This document shows, in pieces, positions 36,329 through 49,195 of a stretch of DNA of 64,000 bases. Source of the DNA: Archilochus colubris. Lineage: Eukaryota > Chordata > Aves > Apodiformes > Trochilidae. Each line of letters starts with the position of its first letter. Position 1 is the first letter of the stretch. The notes under the pieces were generated by a model. That model was not told the DNA's origin and ran no database searches. It worked only from the letters and a program-made list of their open reading frames with translations. The position numbers and the translations under genes are program-made. The stretch is from NCBI GenBank assembly GCA_023079485.1, contig CM041083.1, forward strand, positions 103,431,054 through 103,495,053, written 5' to 3'.

Positions 36329-39300
36329 ATATGTAAAGATATACTTGCTCAGATATGCTGGAGGTTTTTTCAATTATTTGTTCCTTTTTCACATATGTAC
36401 TTGGGAAAATATGGAGTGCATTGTGTGTTCAAATTCTGATTTTCTTCTTGTTATGGTGACAAAAAATAGTCTGTATAGTTCTAATCATGTTGGATTCACT
36501 TAAAAATATCTGGCTCAGTTAATTACCTCATAATAAGGACTCTGACAAGTAGTTTTGGTCCCGGTATATTCGTAAGTGCAAGAAGAGTAGAGAAACTAAA
36601 ATCTCTCATTTTAAATTAAAATTCATATAGAGACAACAAAATTAAAGGTTAAGATGACTAGTAAATTTTAAAACTCTTTTTATATCCTCTCATAAAGATA
36701 TTTTTAATGATGTGTTACAGATGGGAAGTAAATTAAACTAACTTGGGAGCATTTTGCATAGTATTTTAGGAAATAAGCTGCAACTTTGGGGTTTTATTTA
36801 TTTTGGATATTATATTTTATATACATATTATATATATTTATATACTATATATTCATGTGATTTTATTTTTTTAATTTTTTGGTTGATTTAGTTCTGTGGT
36901 TTTGGGGTTTTTTTTAGAATGTTTTTGTTTGCTTTGCTTTGTGCTGTTTTTCTTTGTTTTTGTTTTTTTTTTTAAAAAAAAAAAAAAAAGTTATTTGCAG
37001 GGTGACTACAGCTGGTTTTTGCAGTGGCAATGAGACCACCACTCTAAAAGTCCAAATAAGACTAAGATGAACTGTTTTGGTAACAGCACGGTTTTTTACC
37101 TCCTTCTTCCTCCTCCCCTTGTCTTCCCCCTTCTACCTCTTTATTTTAATGATTTTTCCCTTATTTTTTTTTTTTCGCAGTGTCAGAAAGTGATTGGATT
37201 TACTATTTGACCTCCTTTGGATTTTAATCATCTGCAAGCCCTAACGTTTATTAATTGATTTGTTTATTGACAATAGTCATTGAACGGGACATTGGAAAAA
37301 AACCAGACTCCAAGTCCCTTTCAAGTTTTTGCAGTTTGAAGCTATAATACAAAATCTGGAGCACAGTATTTAGATGACCTGATGTTTCTGCAAACCATGG
37401 GTGTTTCCTCCTGGTTATGTTAGTTAAGATATGAGAGTCCACATACTTTCAGAATAGCACTTTGACAATTCAGCAGAACTGAGTCTTAAGTAGCTGTATG
37501 TCTTTCAGTAATTTATGCCATCACCTAGATATTCAGAATCAATTGTAAAAAAATCAAAACACCCAAACCAGGAAGCTACAGTGAAGAAGTTTTTAAGGGG
37601 AGGGCCCTGTGCCAGCAGGTTTCTCAAAGGAAGAATGACAGTATTGGCGGTGGAAAACTGAAAAACAAACTGCAAACTACGCTGTGAAAATAGAAGCCCA
37701 AATGAGGCTCTGATTTAGTGTGTAAACCAAACAGTGTTAATTTTTTTTCTTGTAATAACCAATTTTAACACTTAATATCAATAGAAAAGAATTATTTTTC
37801 TTTAAATCAGTAGATCAAATTTCAGAACAATTACAAAATACATAACTTATATGGAGAGAGCAACTGCATACAAACGCAGCTGTTTTGACTGTTATTAGAA
37901 CTGCTGATGTAAGAACACAACACATTTCCAATTTTTTTTCTCATTTTGATCATCAAAAGTTGCCAGTTGTAAAAATAGCTGTAACAGATGCAGCTGGCCT
38001 GACACTTCCCCAGAGCATTCTGAAACAAAAGCTAACAGTGCCATGCTCAGGAACAGACAGACACAAAGGCAAAGTCCTGGTAATAGCTCTCTAGTAACTG
38101 GGTAAACATACACTTGAGGTTACATTTAGACCATCCATTTGCATCTGTATCTCAAATTTAATAGTATAGTCACTATGTCTCATAGCTACTTTGAAAGCAA
38201 TTATTTTGACAATTAGTCGGAGACATTATAAATAATTCAGGGCATAATAATGCAAAAGAAATCCATTAAGACAAAAACCCTAGGGCAGAAAGCCTGGCTT
38301 TCGTGAAATCATGAACAAAACACTTTTTCTGGAGGCCAAGTCTCCTGCCATCTGACTACATTTAAGAAGAATATCCATAAATGGCTATAGAATGTTATAC
38401 GATATTTAATTCTATGTTCAAGATTTACCTCATGTAAATAAGGGAACTGTGATTCCATCATACTTAGTAAAAAAAAAATATTCTATTGGAAAATATCCCA
38501 TAAAGTTGATGGTGTTTTCATGTCAAGACCGAAGCCTCAACAGCAATGGAAGAAAGGGCTGATGGAGGCACGGGTTTCTCTCAGATGCTCAGTGTTCTGG
38601 AAGCAGAATGGTCCAGAGTTCTCACCCTGCCCTGGAACAGCTAGTAGGAAGTAATAGTTTCCAGGATATATGTGAAGTGATCACATAAATATTCTTCCAA
38701 ACAGCTTCAGGCTGCTAATTTCAAAATCCTCAAATTAAGATAATTAAATCCAGGAGGAAAAGCAGCACCTGCAAAGAAACTCTGAGCATACTGCAGTGTT
38801 TTCCTTCAGAGCATTCTGTGTGGTGACCAAGGCAGGCTCTGTTTTAGTTGATAATTTGAAGGGATCCAGTGTAAAATGGTGGAGCTGTGAATCAAACATC
38901 ACACAAGAAAATTATTCTAGATGGAATCTGATTTCCTAATAGCACAAAACATGATTGTTTACATGTCTTAGGAAGCCTATGTTTGGTATAATGAAGTTGA
39001 GTAATGCACTCAAAATAAATTTTATTTGTTTAAGAAATAGTCTGATTAATGTAATAGCCAAGGCTTAATGATATGTATAAGATGCACAGTTGGTTTTGTG
39101 ATGCCTGCAAAATCTTTGGAGACAAAATATTATCATATGCTTTTCTTTCTTTTCCTATTTCTATGAATGAGCTTGTTCTGTAGCAATCCATCTGTGCCTC
39201 TTGGATTTTATCCAAAGGCAGTCCATGCTCCATTGCCAGTACCTATATGTTCTATCATAGCACAAAATAAGTGGACATATACAGATACTGATTAATATGT

Positions 39301-39804
39301 GGCATGTTTCCACTAAAAATATATATTTTGGAGGAATTATTAATCAGATTGACAAAGCATGGATTCTAAAAAAACCCCAAGCAACCCACTAAAATAATTT
39401 ACAGTTCTGTAAGGTATAAAAAACCAAAAGTTCTTCCTAAAGCAGCAGTAAAAATTCTGACTTTATTATTATATGTCCATTTTGTATCGTGAAAAACAGA
39501 TCAGGACTCGCGACCAAATCATAATTAAGAATTATTAGTTAGGTAGAATTTAATTGTACACTGTAAATGTAGTTTCTGTATTGATGAAACTGATATTTGA
39601 TTTTTCTGAGCCTCAACACACATCATGAATTGTGCATGCTAAATGTTAAACACATGATAGATAATTTTCTCCTTTCTACTATAAAAAGTGCAAATTGTTA
39701 TTTTTAAACAGTATGTCACCATTAGTGTAAAACAAATGTGCATATTTGCTCATAAATGCTAACACTTAAAATCTCCTAGCTGATTTTATTTCTTTTTAGC
39801 ACAG
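36329..39804. other. AT-rich non-coding stretch
   Basis: No gene is visible. It includes a T/G-rich tract and poly-T/poly-A palindrome (36895-36990) and a small GC-richer patch at about 38525-38660 that I cannot assign. Confidence 0.6.
36895..36990. repeat. T/G-rich tract ending in T11A16 palindrome
   Basis: T-rich sequence with G and GC interruptions leads into eleven T (36963-36973) followed directly by sixteen A (36974-36989). The T/A junction is a perfect 22-base palindrome with no loop. Confidence 0.85.
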
Positions 39805-40175
39805 GAAGGACAAGAAGGAGACTGAGTGCAGACAGCTGGCTTTATCAAAGGCAAATTGTGTCTGGCCAATCCAACTGATTGCTTTAGGGAGATGGCTAGT
39901 TTTACGTACAAGGACAGAACAGTGGATGTTATATATCTTGCCTTTAGCAAGACTATCAACAAGGTCTCTCTCAATATTGTTATAGCCAAATGATATACTG
40001 GATACGTGGACACCAAGGTGCAGAGAAAAATGACTGGACCATCAGATTTAAAGGGTTAAATCATGGGCACAAAGTCCAACTGGCAGTTTGTGACAAACAG
40101 TGTCCCTCAGGTCTTAATATAGAAGTCAGTACAGTTTCATGTCTTTATCCATAACCAAGGCCAATGATAATACAA
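39805..40175 (+). mobile_element. CR1 ORF2 fragment (RT region), decayed
   Basis: Plus strand. It carries decayed forms of the CR1 RT stretch around 'GGCTTTATCAAAGGCAAATTGTG', followed by 'GTGGATGTTATATATCTTGCCTTTAGCAAG' (normally V-YLDFSKAFD) and 'CAGTGTCCCTCAGG' (normally GVPQG). The segment between the motifs is shortened. It lies about 410 bases upstream of the better copy at 40585 in the same orientation. It could be a separate insertion or an earlier part of the same locus rearranged. Confidence 0.75.
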
Positions 40176-40584
40176 AATGAGGATTTAAGCTATGCTAAAT
40201 TGCCTGAACTCTTGTAATGTATATACTTAAAGTTGCACTTTGCTTAGAACTAACTGGTTTTATACTTACTAGTATGTAAATGCAATTTATTAAATAAAAA
40301 ATAAAGAAAAATTTCTTTAAACTTTAACAAAAGGAATACAGAAAAAAAAAAGTAATCTTGCATCATTTAAAAATGTCTGTATTCTAACAAATATCTGGAT
40401 AAGTGGTCAAAGATGTATTAAAATGAACAAGACTCCTCTAGGGGCCTTTTTGTTAAGTTAAAATGGAAATAATCCAAAATTGTCTTTATCAAAGGCAAAT
40501 TGGCCAATCCAACTGATTGCTTTCGGGAGATGGCTAATCCATGAGCAAATAAATGGTCATGGACCTGCTTCTTAAGCTAGACAC
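40176..40584. other. spacer between two CR1 segments, containing a partial duplication
   Basis: AT-rich spacer. At 40483-40535 it repeats, with one short internal deletion (TGTC/TG) and a few changes, the segment at 39839-39899 (TTTATCAAAGGCAAATT, GGCCAATCCAACTGATTGCTTT, GGGAGATGGCTA). The two copies are more alike than unrelated CR1s would be, which points to a local duplication. Confidence 0.65.
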
Positions 40585-42149
40585 TCATAAAATGATGGGG
40601 CCAGACGGTTTACAACCTAGAGTGCTAAGATAGTTGGCAGATGTGGTTGACAAGCCTCTCTACATCATCTTTCAATAGTCCCAACTAACTGGGAATGTCC
40701 CGTTGGATGGGAGACTGGCAAATGTGACACCCATCTTCAAGAAAGGCCGGAAAGAGGATCCTAGTAACAACAGACCTGTCAATATCACCTCTGTGCCAAA
40801 GAAGGTCATGGAACAGATAAACTCAAGAGCCATTATAGATCAGTTCAAGGTCAGCCAATTAGACCCAGTCAGCATGGGTTCATGGAAGGCAGATCTTGCT
40901 TGACAAACCTGATCTTGTTTCATGTAAAGGTGATCTGCTTAGTGGATGAGGGAAAGGCTGTTGATGTAGTTTACCTGGACTTCAGTAAATCCTTTGACAT
41001 TATCCTCCGTAAGATCCTAATGGAAAAGCTGGCTGCCCTTGGCTCAGATTTTATATTTACTCTGGAATATATTTACTCTGCTGGGTTAAACACTGGCTTG
41101 ATGGCCAAAGAGTTATGGTCAATGGAGTTAAATCCAATTGGTGGCCAATCAGGAGTGGTGTCCCTCAGGGCTCAGTGCTGGGGCCACTCCTATTTAACAT
41201 CTTTTTTTATGATCTTGATGAAGGGTTTGAATGCACCCTCAGTAAGTTCTCAGATGACACCAAGTTGGGAGGGAGTATCAATCTGCTTGGTGGTAGAAAG
41301 GCTTTACAGAGGGTCCTGGACAGACTGGATCATTGGGCTGAGACCCAACTGTATGAAATTCAATAAGGCCAGGTGTTGCATCCTGCATTTTGGTCACAAC
41401 AACCTCAGGCAATGCTACAGGTTTGGAAAAGAGTGGTTGGAAAGCTGCGTGGCATGAAAGGACCTTGGTATACTGATTGACAGTCAGCTGAATATGAGCC
41501 AGCAATGTGCCCAGGTGGCCAAGAAGACCAATGGTATTCTGGCTCGTATCAGGAACGGTGTGACCAGCAGTACTAGGGAAGTGATCCTGGCCCTGTACTC
41601 AGTGCTGGTGAGGCCTCACCTCGAGTTCTGTGTTCAGTTTTGGGCACCTCTGTACAAAAAGGGCATTGAGGTGTTGGAGCAAGCCCAAAGAAGGGCAACA
41701 AAGCCAGTGAAGGTTTAGATAACATCCCATATGAGGAGTGACTGAGGGTGTTGGGGCTGTTTAGTCTGGGGAAAAGGAGGCTGAGGGGAGACCTTATCAC
41801 TCTTTACAAATACCTGATAGGAGATTGTAGTGAGAGTGCCGCTGGTCTCTTCTCACTGGTGACAAATGAAAGAACAAGGGGAAATGGCTTCAAGTTGCAT
41901 CAGGTGAGATTTAGATTGGATATGAGGAGAAACTTCTTCACAGAAAGAGTTGTTAAATTCTGAAACAGTCTCCCTAGGGAGGTGGTTGAGTCTCCATCCC
42001 TGAATGTGTTTAAGAATCACCTGGATGTGGTGCTTGAGGATGTGTTTTAGTGGTGGGTCATTAGGAACAGGGTAATAGGGTTAGGATAAGGCTGGACTCA
42101 ATGATCTTGAAGGTCTTTTCCAGCCTGAGCAATTCTATGATTCTAAGTA
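40585..42149 (+). mobile_element. CR1, 5'-truncated, best-preserved copy in the window
   Basis: About 1.56 kb on the plus strand, from the RT region of ORF2 through the 3' UTR to a canonical CR1 end (ATTCTATGATTCT at about 42133-42145). The RT signature YLDFSKSFD, with the motif A aspartate, is at 40972-40998. [13 protein letters not shown] is at about 41156-41194, and the catalytic box FSDD at 41247-41258 with both aspartates kept. Motif A lies in a different frame from the later motifs, and there are further frame changes toward the C-terminus, so it cannot encode an active protein. A full CR1 is about 4.5 kb, so roughly the 5' two thirds is missing, as usual for this family. Confidence 0.93.
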
Positions 42150-44189
42150 GTTTTTAACTATAATACTTAATTTCAGTTCTAAAGAAGAACTAAACTAAAA
42201 GGAAATAGTTTAAGTGAAAAAGTCTTATCCATTTATTTGGTAAGTATTTCAGGATAATTTGATCTTTGGCTCCTGTACTATCTTCAGGGTTTAGACAATG
42301 AGGTCTTTATTTGCTATTGACTTTTAAAACCCAGAGGTAACCTCCTACATTGCATCTAAGTGTTCAGCAAATCTACTGATAAATTCATCAACATGTACTG
42401 AACTGTTTTCCTCATGCCACAATAGAGTTTAAAATTATTAAGGAACAGAAATACATATTGTATAAAAGAAGTTGTTTTTCCCAGCATAGGGAAAAATAGA
42501 AGCAGAAATTAAACATAACAGTAACTTAAATAAGATCCACAAATATCAGAGAAAAAAATGTCTTTATGTAGTACATTTATGAATCTGAATCAGAAGTTCC
42601 CCCCTCTTCAAGTCCTGAGATGGTACAAGTTATTATAAACTCCAATTTTATAAAAGGAGATTAAGTGCCTCTGAATATACTTCTTAATTTAAAGGACCTC
42701 AGTTTTTATTTCTCTGGATTTGAATACTCTATTTTATTTCAGCAGATGGATGAAGAGTCACTCAACTGTCCTGCTAGTCTGGGAGAGTTAGCTAAGATGC
42801 ATTAGAAAATGCTTTCATTTAAATTAATGACCTGTGCTTAATAGAATTTATCTATTCTTCAACATTTGTTGGTCCTTGAAATCATAAGTATGGGAACACT
42901 TTGTCAGTAGCTTGGCTTTAACATATGAAAAATACCTTTTTAAATACAAGGACACCATGTTACAGGCTAAGAAGGAACAAGCTACAAAGAATTTATATGT
43001 TTAAATCAAAATAAAACATTTAAGACAGATTTCTATTTTCTTTTTTAATTTGTCAAAAAAAGAAAACACAACTAATTCCATTCTCTTGTTGTATCCATAT
43101 CAGTGTCTTCTTTTCCCTTATGATTTGATTTGATAACCAAACTGAGCACCTGGGGTATTTCTGTCAAATAAGTTGGGCTAGAAGTGATTAGGGTTACAGT
43201 TTTAAATTGCTACAAAAAAAGCTCTGAATTAAATAAATTTATTGAACGGGTTTAAGTGGTGTATATATATATATATATATAAATACATATACACACATCA
43301 ACATTTATGGATGCATATTATACAGTTGCTGATGGGCTTCTGTATGAACAGCAGGATTGTGAACTATGTGTAATTTTGGTTCCCCATCCATGCAAAAAAA
43401 TTTTTTTCATTCTGAAGTGGAAATTGTGAGTCACTTTAATTTACATAAGCATTCAATGAGAATTTGACCTGAACAACTTATTTATCAGCTAACGTGATAT
43501 TAATTTAGTCAAAAGAGTTTTTCCACTAACTTAAATATGTGATGGACTTCAAATAATGAAGAAAACTTTATATTTGATATATTCTGATATATATTTATGC
43601 CACTATAAATCTGAGAAAAAGAATGTGAATATGTATCATATACATTCAAAAGATAACTTCAAATAAAGCTTTAGGTATTACTTTATTTATCGCTGCAGAT
43701 AAAAGTGTTTCAGCAAGAAACTAGAATTTATTTACATGTTTCTCAGAAGCATGAGCAATTCCCAAAAATATGGATTAAAATTCAAGTCAATCTCTATTCA
43801 TGCATTGCAAAAGATTAAGGGAAAAGATATTTAAATTTGGCTAGACTAGGTCAAGTACTGAGCTAAGTGTATGAAATGTCATTTGCAATGCACAGTATTG
43901 GTAAATGTGTATTGGAAGGTGAAATAACTCTTCACTCAATTATGGCTGCAAAATTTGCATCTGCATTTTTAATTAAAAACTGTCCATATTTGCCATTGCT
44001 TAAAATGGGGAAAAAAAATTATGCCAGAAAGGATATTATAATCACCTAGTTTGAATCTTCATTAATTTAATCTGAAGACGTATTTTTTTTTTGCAATAAA
44101 TTCTCTTAAAAGAGCCCTAATTTCTTAATAATTACAATCAAGGGCGATAGGTGACTTCTATAACAGGAATGTTAATGCTCATGGGATCA
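42150..44189. other. AT-rich non-coding stretch
   Basis: No gene is visible. It contains the (TA)n microsatellite at 43262-43281. Confidence 0.65.
43262..43281. repeat. (TA)10 microsatellite
   Basis: Ten uninterrupted TA units are followed by imperfect TACA/CATA units to about 43298. Confidence 0.9.
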
Positions 44190-44735
44190 TTTTTTTGATG
44201 CTGGGGGCTACTGAACTCTCTCAAGTCTATGGTACTGCTGTTGCCCAGAATATGTTAAGTGTCCCCCTGCAAGGTTTTGGCCCTGGCTATCACTGAAAAC
44301 ATCCTACAAGCCTTTACATCCTCTCAACTATATTCCTCAAACACTGAAGACACACCAAGCTCCTTTCTTATCTGCCTTATGCAGGGTATGTCATCTTGCC
44401 CATAGTTGCTTTATAAAGGGGTTAAGCTCCACACAACTTCAGGCTGTGGCACTGGCCCCCATGTCAACCTTCTTTCCCTCCTGCACTGCAGCTTAGGATG
44501 CTCAGGTCTCTGGTGTTCCTGCTGATGTCCACATTGTGACACCCAGCACACAGTGTGAGGTCCACTCTATTTCCCCAACTCAACACGACCTGATTGATGC
44601 TCAGCACCATGATGGAACTTGTACTTTTCTGTTGGGAAGACATTGCACTATAGATAGGTCATTCCATGGGAGCTAGTGCTGAACAGCTGCCTTACCCCTG
44701 GGCTCTTCTATGAACTGTTACTTTTGGGGAAGTGG
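44190..44735. other. unassigned GC-richer block
   Basis: About 545 bases are clearly richer in G and C than both flanks, with sharp edges (a T-run at 44190 and a TA-rich segment from 44756). It has a TATA-like stretch (TTTATAAAGG at about 44409-44418) but no clear LTR ends, CR1 phrases or open frame. It could be an old decayed LTR or a unique element. I do not recognise it. Confidence 0.35.
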
Positions 44736-47714
44736 TGTTGTTGTCTAAAAGTAATGATATATATATATATTTTAATTTCTTTTTAGGAAAATGAGAAACT
44801 TGCAATTATCCTAAACCAGGACTGATGTCTTTCACAGACATCATCTACAGAAAAAAAAATCAGAGCATCACAGGCCAATTATTCTTATGCACATCTGAAG
44901 TACACATTATAACAGTCGTAGTCAAGAGGATCCTAATCTTTACTGAAGCATATGCATGTAAAAAACTCAGTTCATTCACTAAATATATAATAATGCAAAA
45001 AACAAACCAAGATACATGCTTTAGAGAACAATTCTGTCTCCCAAAAGTATTTTTATTGAATGGTTTCTGTAGAGTAGGCCTCAGTAGTAAACATATTTGA
45101 ATTTTATCATTAAACAAATGAGGAGTTTTGTTTGCCCATTTTTACTGCTTCTGGTTTTGTATCGCTTTCATTTTTTGTTATTTGTACAATTCCATATCTG
45201 CATCCAGGCATTTAAATTTCATGGAATTACAATAGCCATACAACCATATTTTTGTTTTCCCTTGATGTTACTTACCTGAGCTTTTGTGGTTGCAGGAAAA
45301 AAAAATAAAATTGATATCTTTGAAGTTTTGTTGGTATTGTTTCGGGAGATTTTAATATTTTACCACAGGATGTAATTTTAATAGCAACAATAACAACAAA
45401 AATACTAATAATGATAATGATGATAATGATAATTTTGTGAGCTTTATTTTAAGTCACGGATCTTGAAAGTAAAGAATATAATGAAGTTATAATAAGGAAT
45501 CAAATGCTCCCTGAAGGAAGAAAATTTTTGCCTTTTATTTTCTTTAATATCATTATGATTATTACTACTAATAAGTCTCCTGTGCTTTCTTTTGTGTTCA
45601 TATTTATCAAAATGACTAAAATATCTATATGAGGAGTGTGATCTAGAAATAAGAATTTTTCCCAGAGCTGATTTAGAAATATCAACATCTGTTTTCTGTC
45701 ACTACTGAAAAAATCGTGTTATGGGGTTTGAGGAGGGATGTTCAGAAAAATACCACAGTCCTTAGGACATTTCATGAACAAAAATCAAAAGTTATTTGAT
45801 ACTGACATGTTTACCATTAGAATTTTCAAGGTAAAAAAAATGTTTCTATTTTGAAGTGTTTGTTTTACATAGCTGATACCCTAATATAAAAACTATTTCT
45901 GAACTGGCACATGGTAAATTTTGACTTTAAAATGTTGAGGCTATTAATAAAATGTTTTATTAATATAATAGTTTAAGATCTGGTTTAAGGCCAGAAAATT
46001 CAGTTCTTTCCACATTTCTTAAAATATATTTAGAAATGTCTAAAACCTGATTCTAAAATTGGTTTTACATGGAAAATGCTGATAATTTTTACTGTTGCCT
46101 TTTAGCTAATCTGCCTAGAAGTAATTCTAAGTTTTAAAAGCAATAATCCTAAAAGAAATTACAAGGCAAAAATGTGGAATAGTTATTGAGGAAAAGATGT
46201 TTTGAACCTCTCAAGTCTTGATTCAGTGCTGAGACTTTTGCTCTGTGTATACTATTTCAATTTGAAGAAGTTATGCAAAGATTAGATTAGAAAACTAGAT
46301 TGTTTCCTCCTAATCATTTTCCATCTTGAAATTTAATTGAATTATTATTTCTGAATTTCATAGATTTTATACAAAACACAATTTCCCTGTGGAAAAGTTT
46401 CTTTTTCAACCTTTTATGACTAGTTGCACACTTCCCTTTATAGTACTTCCAAACCTAGGAAGTAGGTTAGGAATTCAATTGAAACTTCAGTTTCAATTCT
46501 TTTGCTACAAAAAATAAATCTTTGATTGGTTTTATTGTTCCTTTGGCTTCTCAGTCCTACGCTATAAGAAATTTCTGTCCTAAGATAAGCTTCTTCTTTA
46601 TTTATTTATTAGATATATCTAATAATTTGTTTCCACAAGTGAGAAAAGAACGTTTAATCTGCCTCCACTCCAATAAGTTCAACAAGGTATTCATGAATTA
46701 AAAACTCCTGATAAATAAAGGACTATTTGCTGAATTGTCTTGCCTCTGCAAGACAGCCAAATGTTTGTTGAGATCAAGATTTCTTACTGTATTTCAGCAG
46801 CCTATGCCTCTTATTGTCTCCATTCACAGTACTAGAAGACAAATGAGGAATTCGTAAAAATAGAGTGTGGCTGGTAATGGACTGTTTCCTGACCTTCTGA
46901 GTTCACCTCATGTCTGACATCCTCCACTGAATTAAAGCACAGATTCAAAACCACTAAAACAATTTTACTTAGTTACTTTTCACTCAGAGGAAGAATGGAC
47001 CAATGATTAGAGCATTATTCATGAAAACAAGAAAATAGGATTCTAAAAACTTCATTACAGTTCTGATACGACCTTAGACTACTTAGGTTAAATTTTCAGT
47101 AGTACTTGGTACCCAGTGTGGAATTCATCTCACTTAAATTTAACTGTCAAAAATAAAAGCACTTAACCTCAGTACTTCTATCAGATTTCTTTATAGGCAA
47201 TGAAATAGAAATATACGTCCCCCTAGAGCAAATGTCATCCCACTTATCCTTTTCTGCCGTAGAGAGAACCTATATAATTAGCTTAAACTAAATGCTTTGT
47301 TCTTACAACTCAGTTCAAAATGAACTTACGATTTCTATGACTAAGTTCTCTAGTAAGTGTTACTTTTCCTGTGCCAGTCATATCCTGAGAATAAATGTAT
47401 TATATGAGATGATCCAATAAATTTGTAACAGGAGATACAGTGTCCTAAAATAAAAATGTAATCTTACCTTTCAAGCATATGGGACGTTTACAGCATTCAG
47501 AAACTGGAGAAGTGATAGATAGGTCACTTAAAATCCACAGTTTCCTTTGACGACACATAGTTTTGTATGTAACATATATTTGGAAAAGTATGTGTCGACA
47601 TGTATACATACACACAAAAGGACAAACTAATGTGACTAATATCTATGAATAGATTTTCCTCTTGAGCAACTGCTGCATTTTATTTCATCTTTGCACTGCA
47701 AGGGATAAACATAA
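44736..47714. other. AT-rich non-coding stretch
   Basis: No gene or transposon is recognised. It includes an AAC/AAT/GAT-type simple repeat at 45384-45432. Confidence 0.6.
45384..45432 (+). repeat. AAC/TAA/TGATAA simple repeat
   Basis: Irregular trinucleotide-type repeat that moves from CAACAATAACAACAA to a run of TAATGATAATGATGATAATG units. Confidence 0.75.
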
Positions 47715-47719
47715 CAGTA

Positions 47720-48210
47720 TGTCATGGTTTAGGCCCAGCTGGTAACAACCAGGCCTCCATTCGCTCAGCTCCAACCCCCACTGTGGGGCAGGGAGGAGAA
47801 AATACATCTAAAGGCTCATTAAACCAGACAAGGATAAGAAGATTTTCATTCCTCAGTCAGGGTAAGAGGCAAAGAACAGACAGGTTGAACTTGGGAAGGA
47901 AAAAAACATAATTTATCTAGAAGGAGAAAGAGAGAACACATCCATATCTTAACACTATAGTGCCTCACCCTTCTCTTCTTAGACCCAGATTATTTCACTC
48001 CTGCCTCCCCCTCAGTGGTACAGGGGAACGAAGAGTGAGAGTTTAGGGTTGGTTCACCACATGTTGCATCTGCCACTTTTTCTCCTCAGAGAGAGGAGGA
48101 CTCCTCACATTCTTCCCCCACTCCACCATGGGGAAGAAGTGTGTGTTCCTGACTGTTTCCCTTTAAGTTCAAGGAGAATTAAGAGGCACAGGTTGTCTGA
48201 TATAATAAAA
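47720..48210 (-). mobile_element. LTR of avian ERVL-like type, minus strand
   Basis: Read on the minus strand, the sequence carries, in order, 'GGGGAAGAATGTGAGGAGTCC', a GA-rich 'GAGGAGAAAAAGTGGCAGA' stretch, a U5-like segment and the terminus CTGGGCCTAAACCATGACA (plus-strand TGTCATGG at 47720). The same phrases occur in the plus-strand LTR near 63330-63400, so the two are related. CAGTA occurs at both 47715-47719 and 48211-48215 and could be a 5-bp duplication, but then the outer end would not be the usual TG. The right boundary is therefore provisional. Confidence 0.7.
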
Positions 48211-48374
48211 CAGTAGGATGAGATTCAGACATTAATGGTCAATTTTTAATTTCAGCAGGTGAAAGTACATAAAAAAAGGAAGTAATTATTGTGAGTGGGC
48301 AAATAAGGCAGAAGCCTTAAGCTTCTTCCAGATCTGTACTAAACAAGTAGATATGGTTTTCCCATTGCTTTTGG
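48211..48374. other. short spacer in transposon cluster
   Basis: AT-rich sequence between the minus-strand LTR and the minus-strand CR1 piece. Nothing is recognised. Confidence 0.5.
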
Positions 48375-48640
48375 CTTTAGTGAGACCTCTGGATCCTTCT
48401 CTTTTCCAATCTGGACAGCCACATTTTTTTCAGCCTTTCTCTCAGGAAATGTGTTCCATCCTTCTGATAATTTTTGTGGCCATCCCCTGGCTGCTCCAAC
48501 AGGTCCATGCCATTGCTGTGCTGGAGACTTCAAATCTGGATGCACTATTCCAAATGAGATCTTACCAGGGAGATGAGGGGCAGAATCACCCTCTTCTGAT
48601 GGTCTAGGACAACAGTCTGCTGCCAACTGTACACCATCAT
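48375..48640 (-). mobile_element. CR1 fragment, minus strand, decayed
   Basis: Antisense CR1 landmarks in order: CAGCCTTTCTCTCAGGAAATGTGTTCCATCC, ATAATTTTTGTGGCC, CTCCAACAGGTCCATGCC, GGAGACTTCAAATCTGGATGCACTATTCC and GAGGGGCAGAATCACCCTC. Both ends are indistinct. The sequence on to 48751 may be further decayed CR1. Open frames on both strands here derive from the element. Confidence 0.75.
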
Positions 48641-48877
48641 CTGACACAACCAGCTCTGTGCTGGCCAACGTTCTGCCACCCAGACATCCACTGGATACTT
48701 TCACACCATTGACTTGCTTCTTAAACAGCTGTACACTGGCTCACCTTGTTTAGTACTGTCACAGTCAGTAACTATTAATATTTTTTTTTTTTTTGTGAGG
48801 AAATATTAGCCACTGAGAATATACGTCCTACAAATTGCAAAAGTAACCAGCTTTATGGTTGAAACAAATTACAACCG

Positions 48878-48883
48878 TTTATT
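48878..48883 (-). terminator. LTR polyadenylation signal (minus strand)
   Basis: AATAAA on the minus strand (TTTATT on plus), about 305 bases downstream of the TATA box and 121 bases before the LTR end. This spacing is close to that in the LTR at 2206-2908. Confidence 0.6.
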
Positions 48884-49186
48884 TCAGGGAAAATAAAACT
48901 ACGCTGAAAGGAGTCTTAGGAAGGAGCTAATAGTAGAAGAGAAACGCAGGGGAAACAGGTTTTTAAACAAATTAATCACCCCAGGGAGAGGGCTATTAAG
49001 AAAAGAAAGAAAACAATTAGCATTCTTTTCAGCCTCTGAAGTATCCTTCTCACCTCCGGGATCACCATCTCTTCTCACTGGTCTCACTGGTCCCTGGACA
49101 CCGCTGCTTTTTGCCTCTTTCCCCCTGGTGTTCATTGCTGAGTCGCTTCTCCTGTTGCTGCTGGGTTTGCTGCTTTTTCCTCTGAA

Positions 49187-49195
49187 ATTTTATAG
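49187..49195 (-). promoter_or_regulatory. LTR TATA box (minus strand)
   Basis: CTATAAAAT on the minus strand, about 410 bases into the LTR from its 5' end. It is the likely former proviral core promoter. Confidence 0.55.

Noticed and set aside
40882..41457. Longest frame in the window (191 residues) as a gene
   Set aside because: It is CR1 ORF2. Motif A is in this frame but motif B and FSDD are in another, so it is a frameshifted retrotransposon remnant.
48339..48704. Minus-strand frame of 121 residues as a gene
   Set aside because: It lies on a decayed minus-strand CR1 piece and has no conserved ORF2 peptide in that frame.
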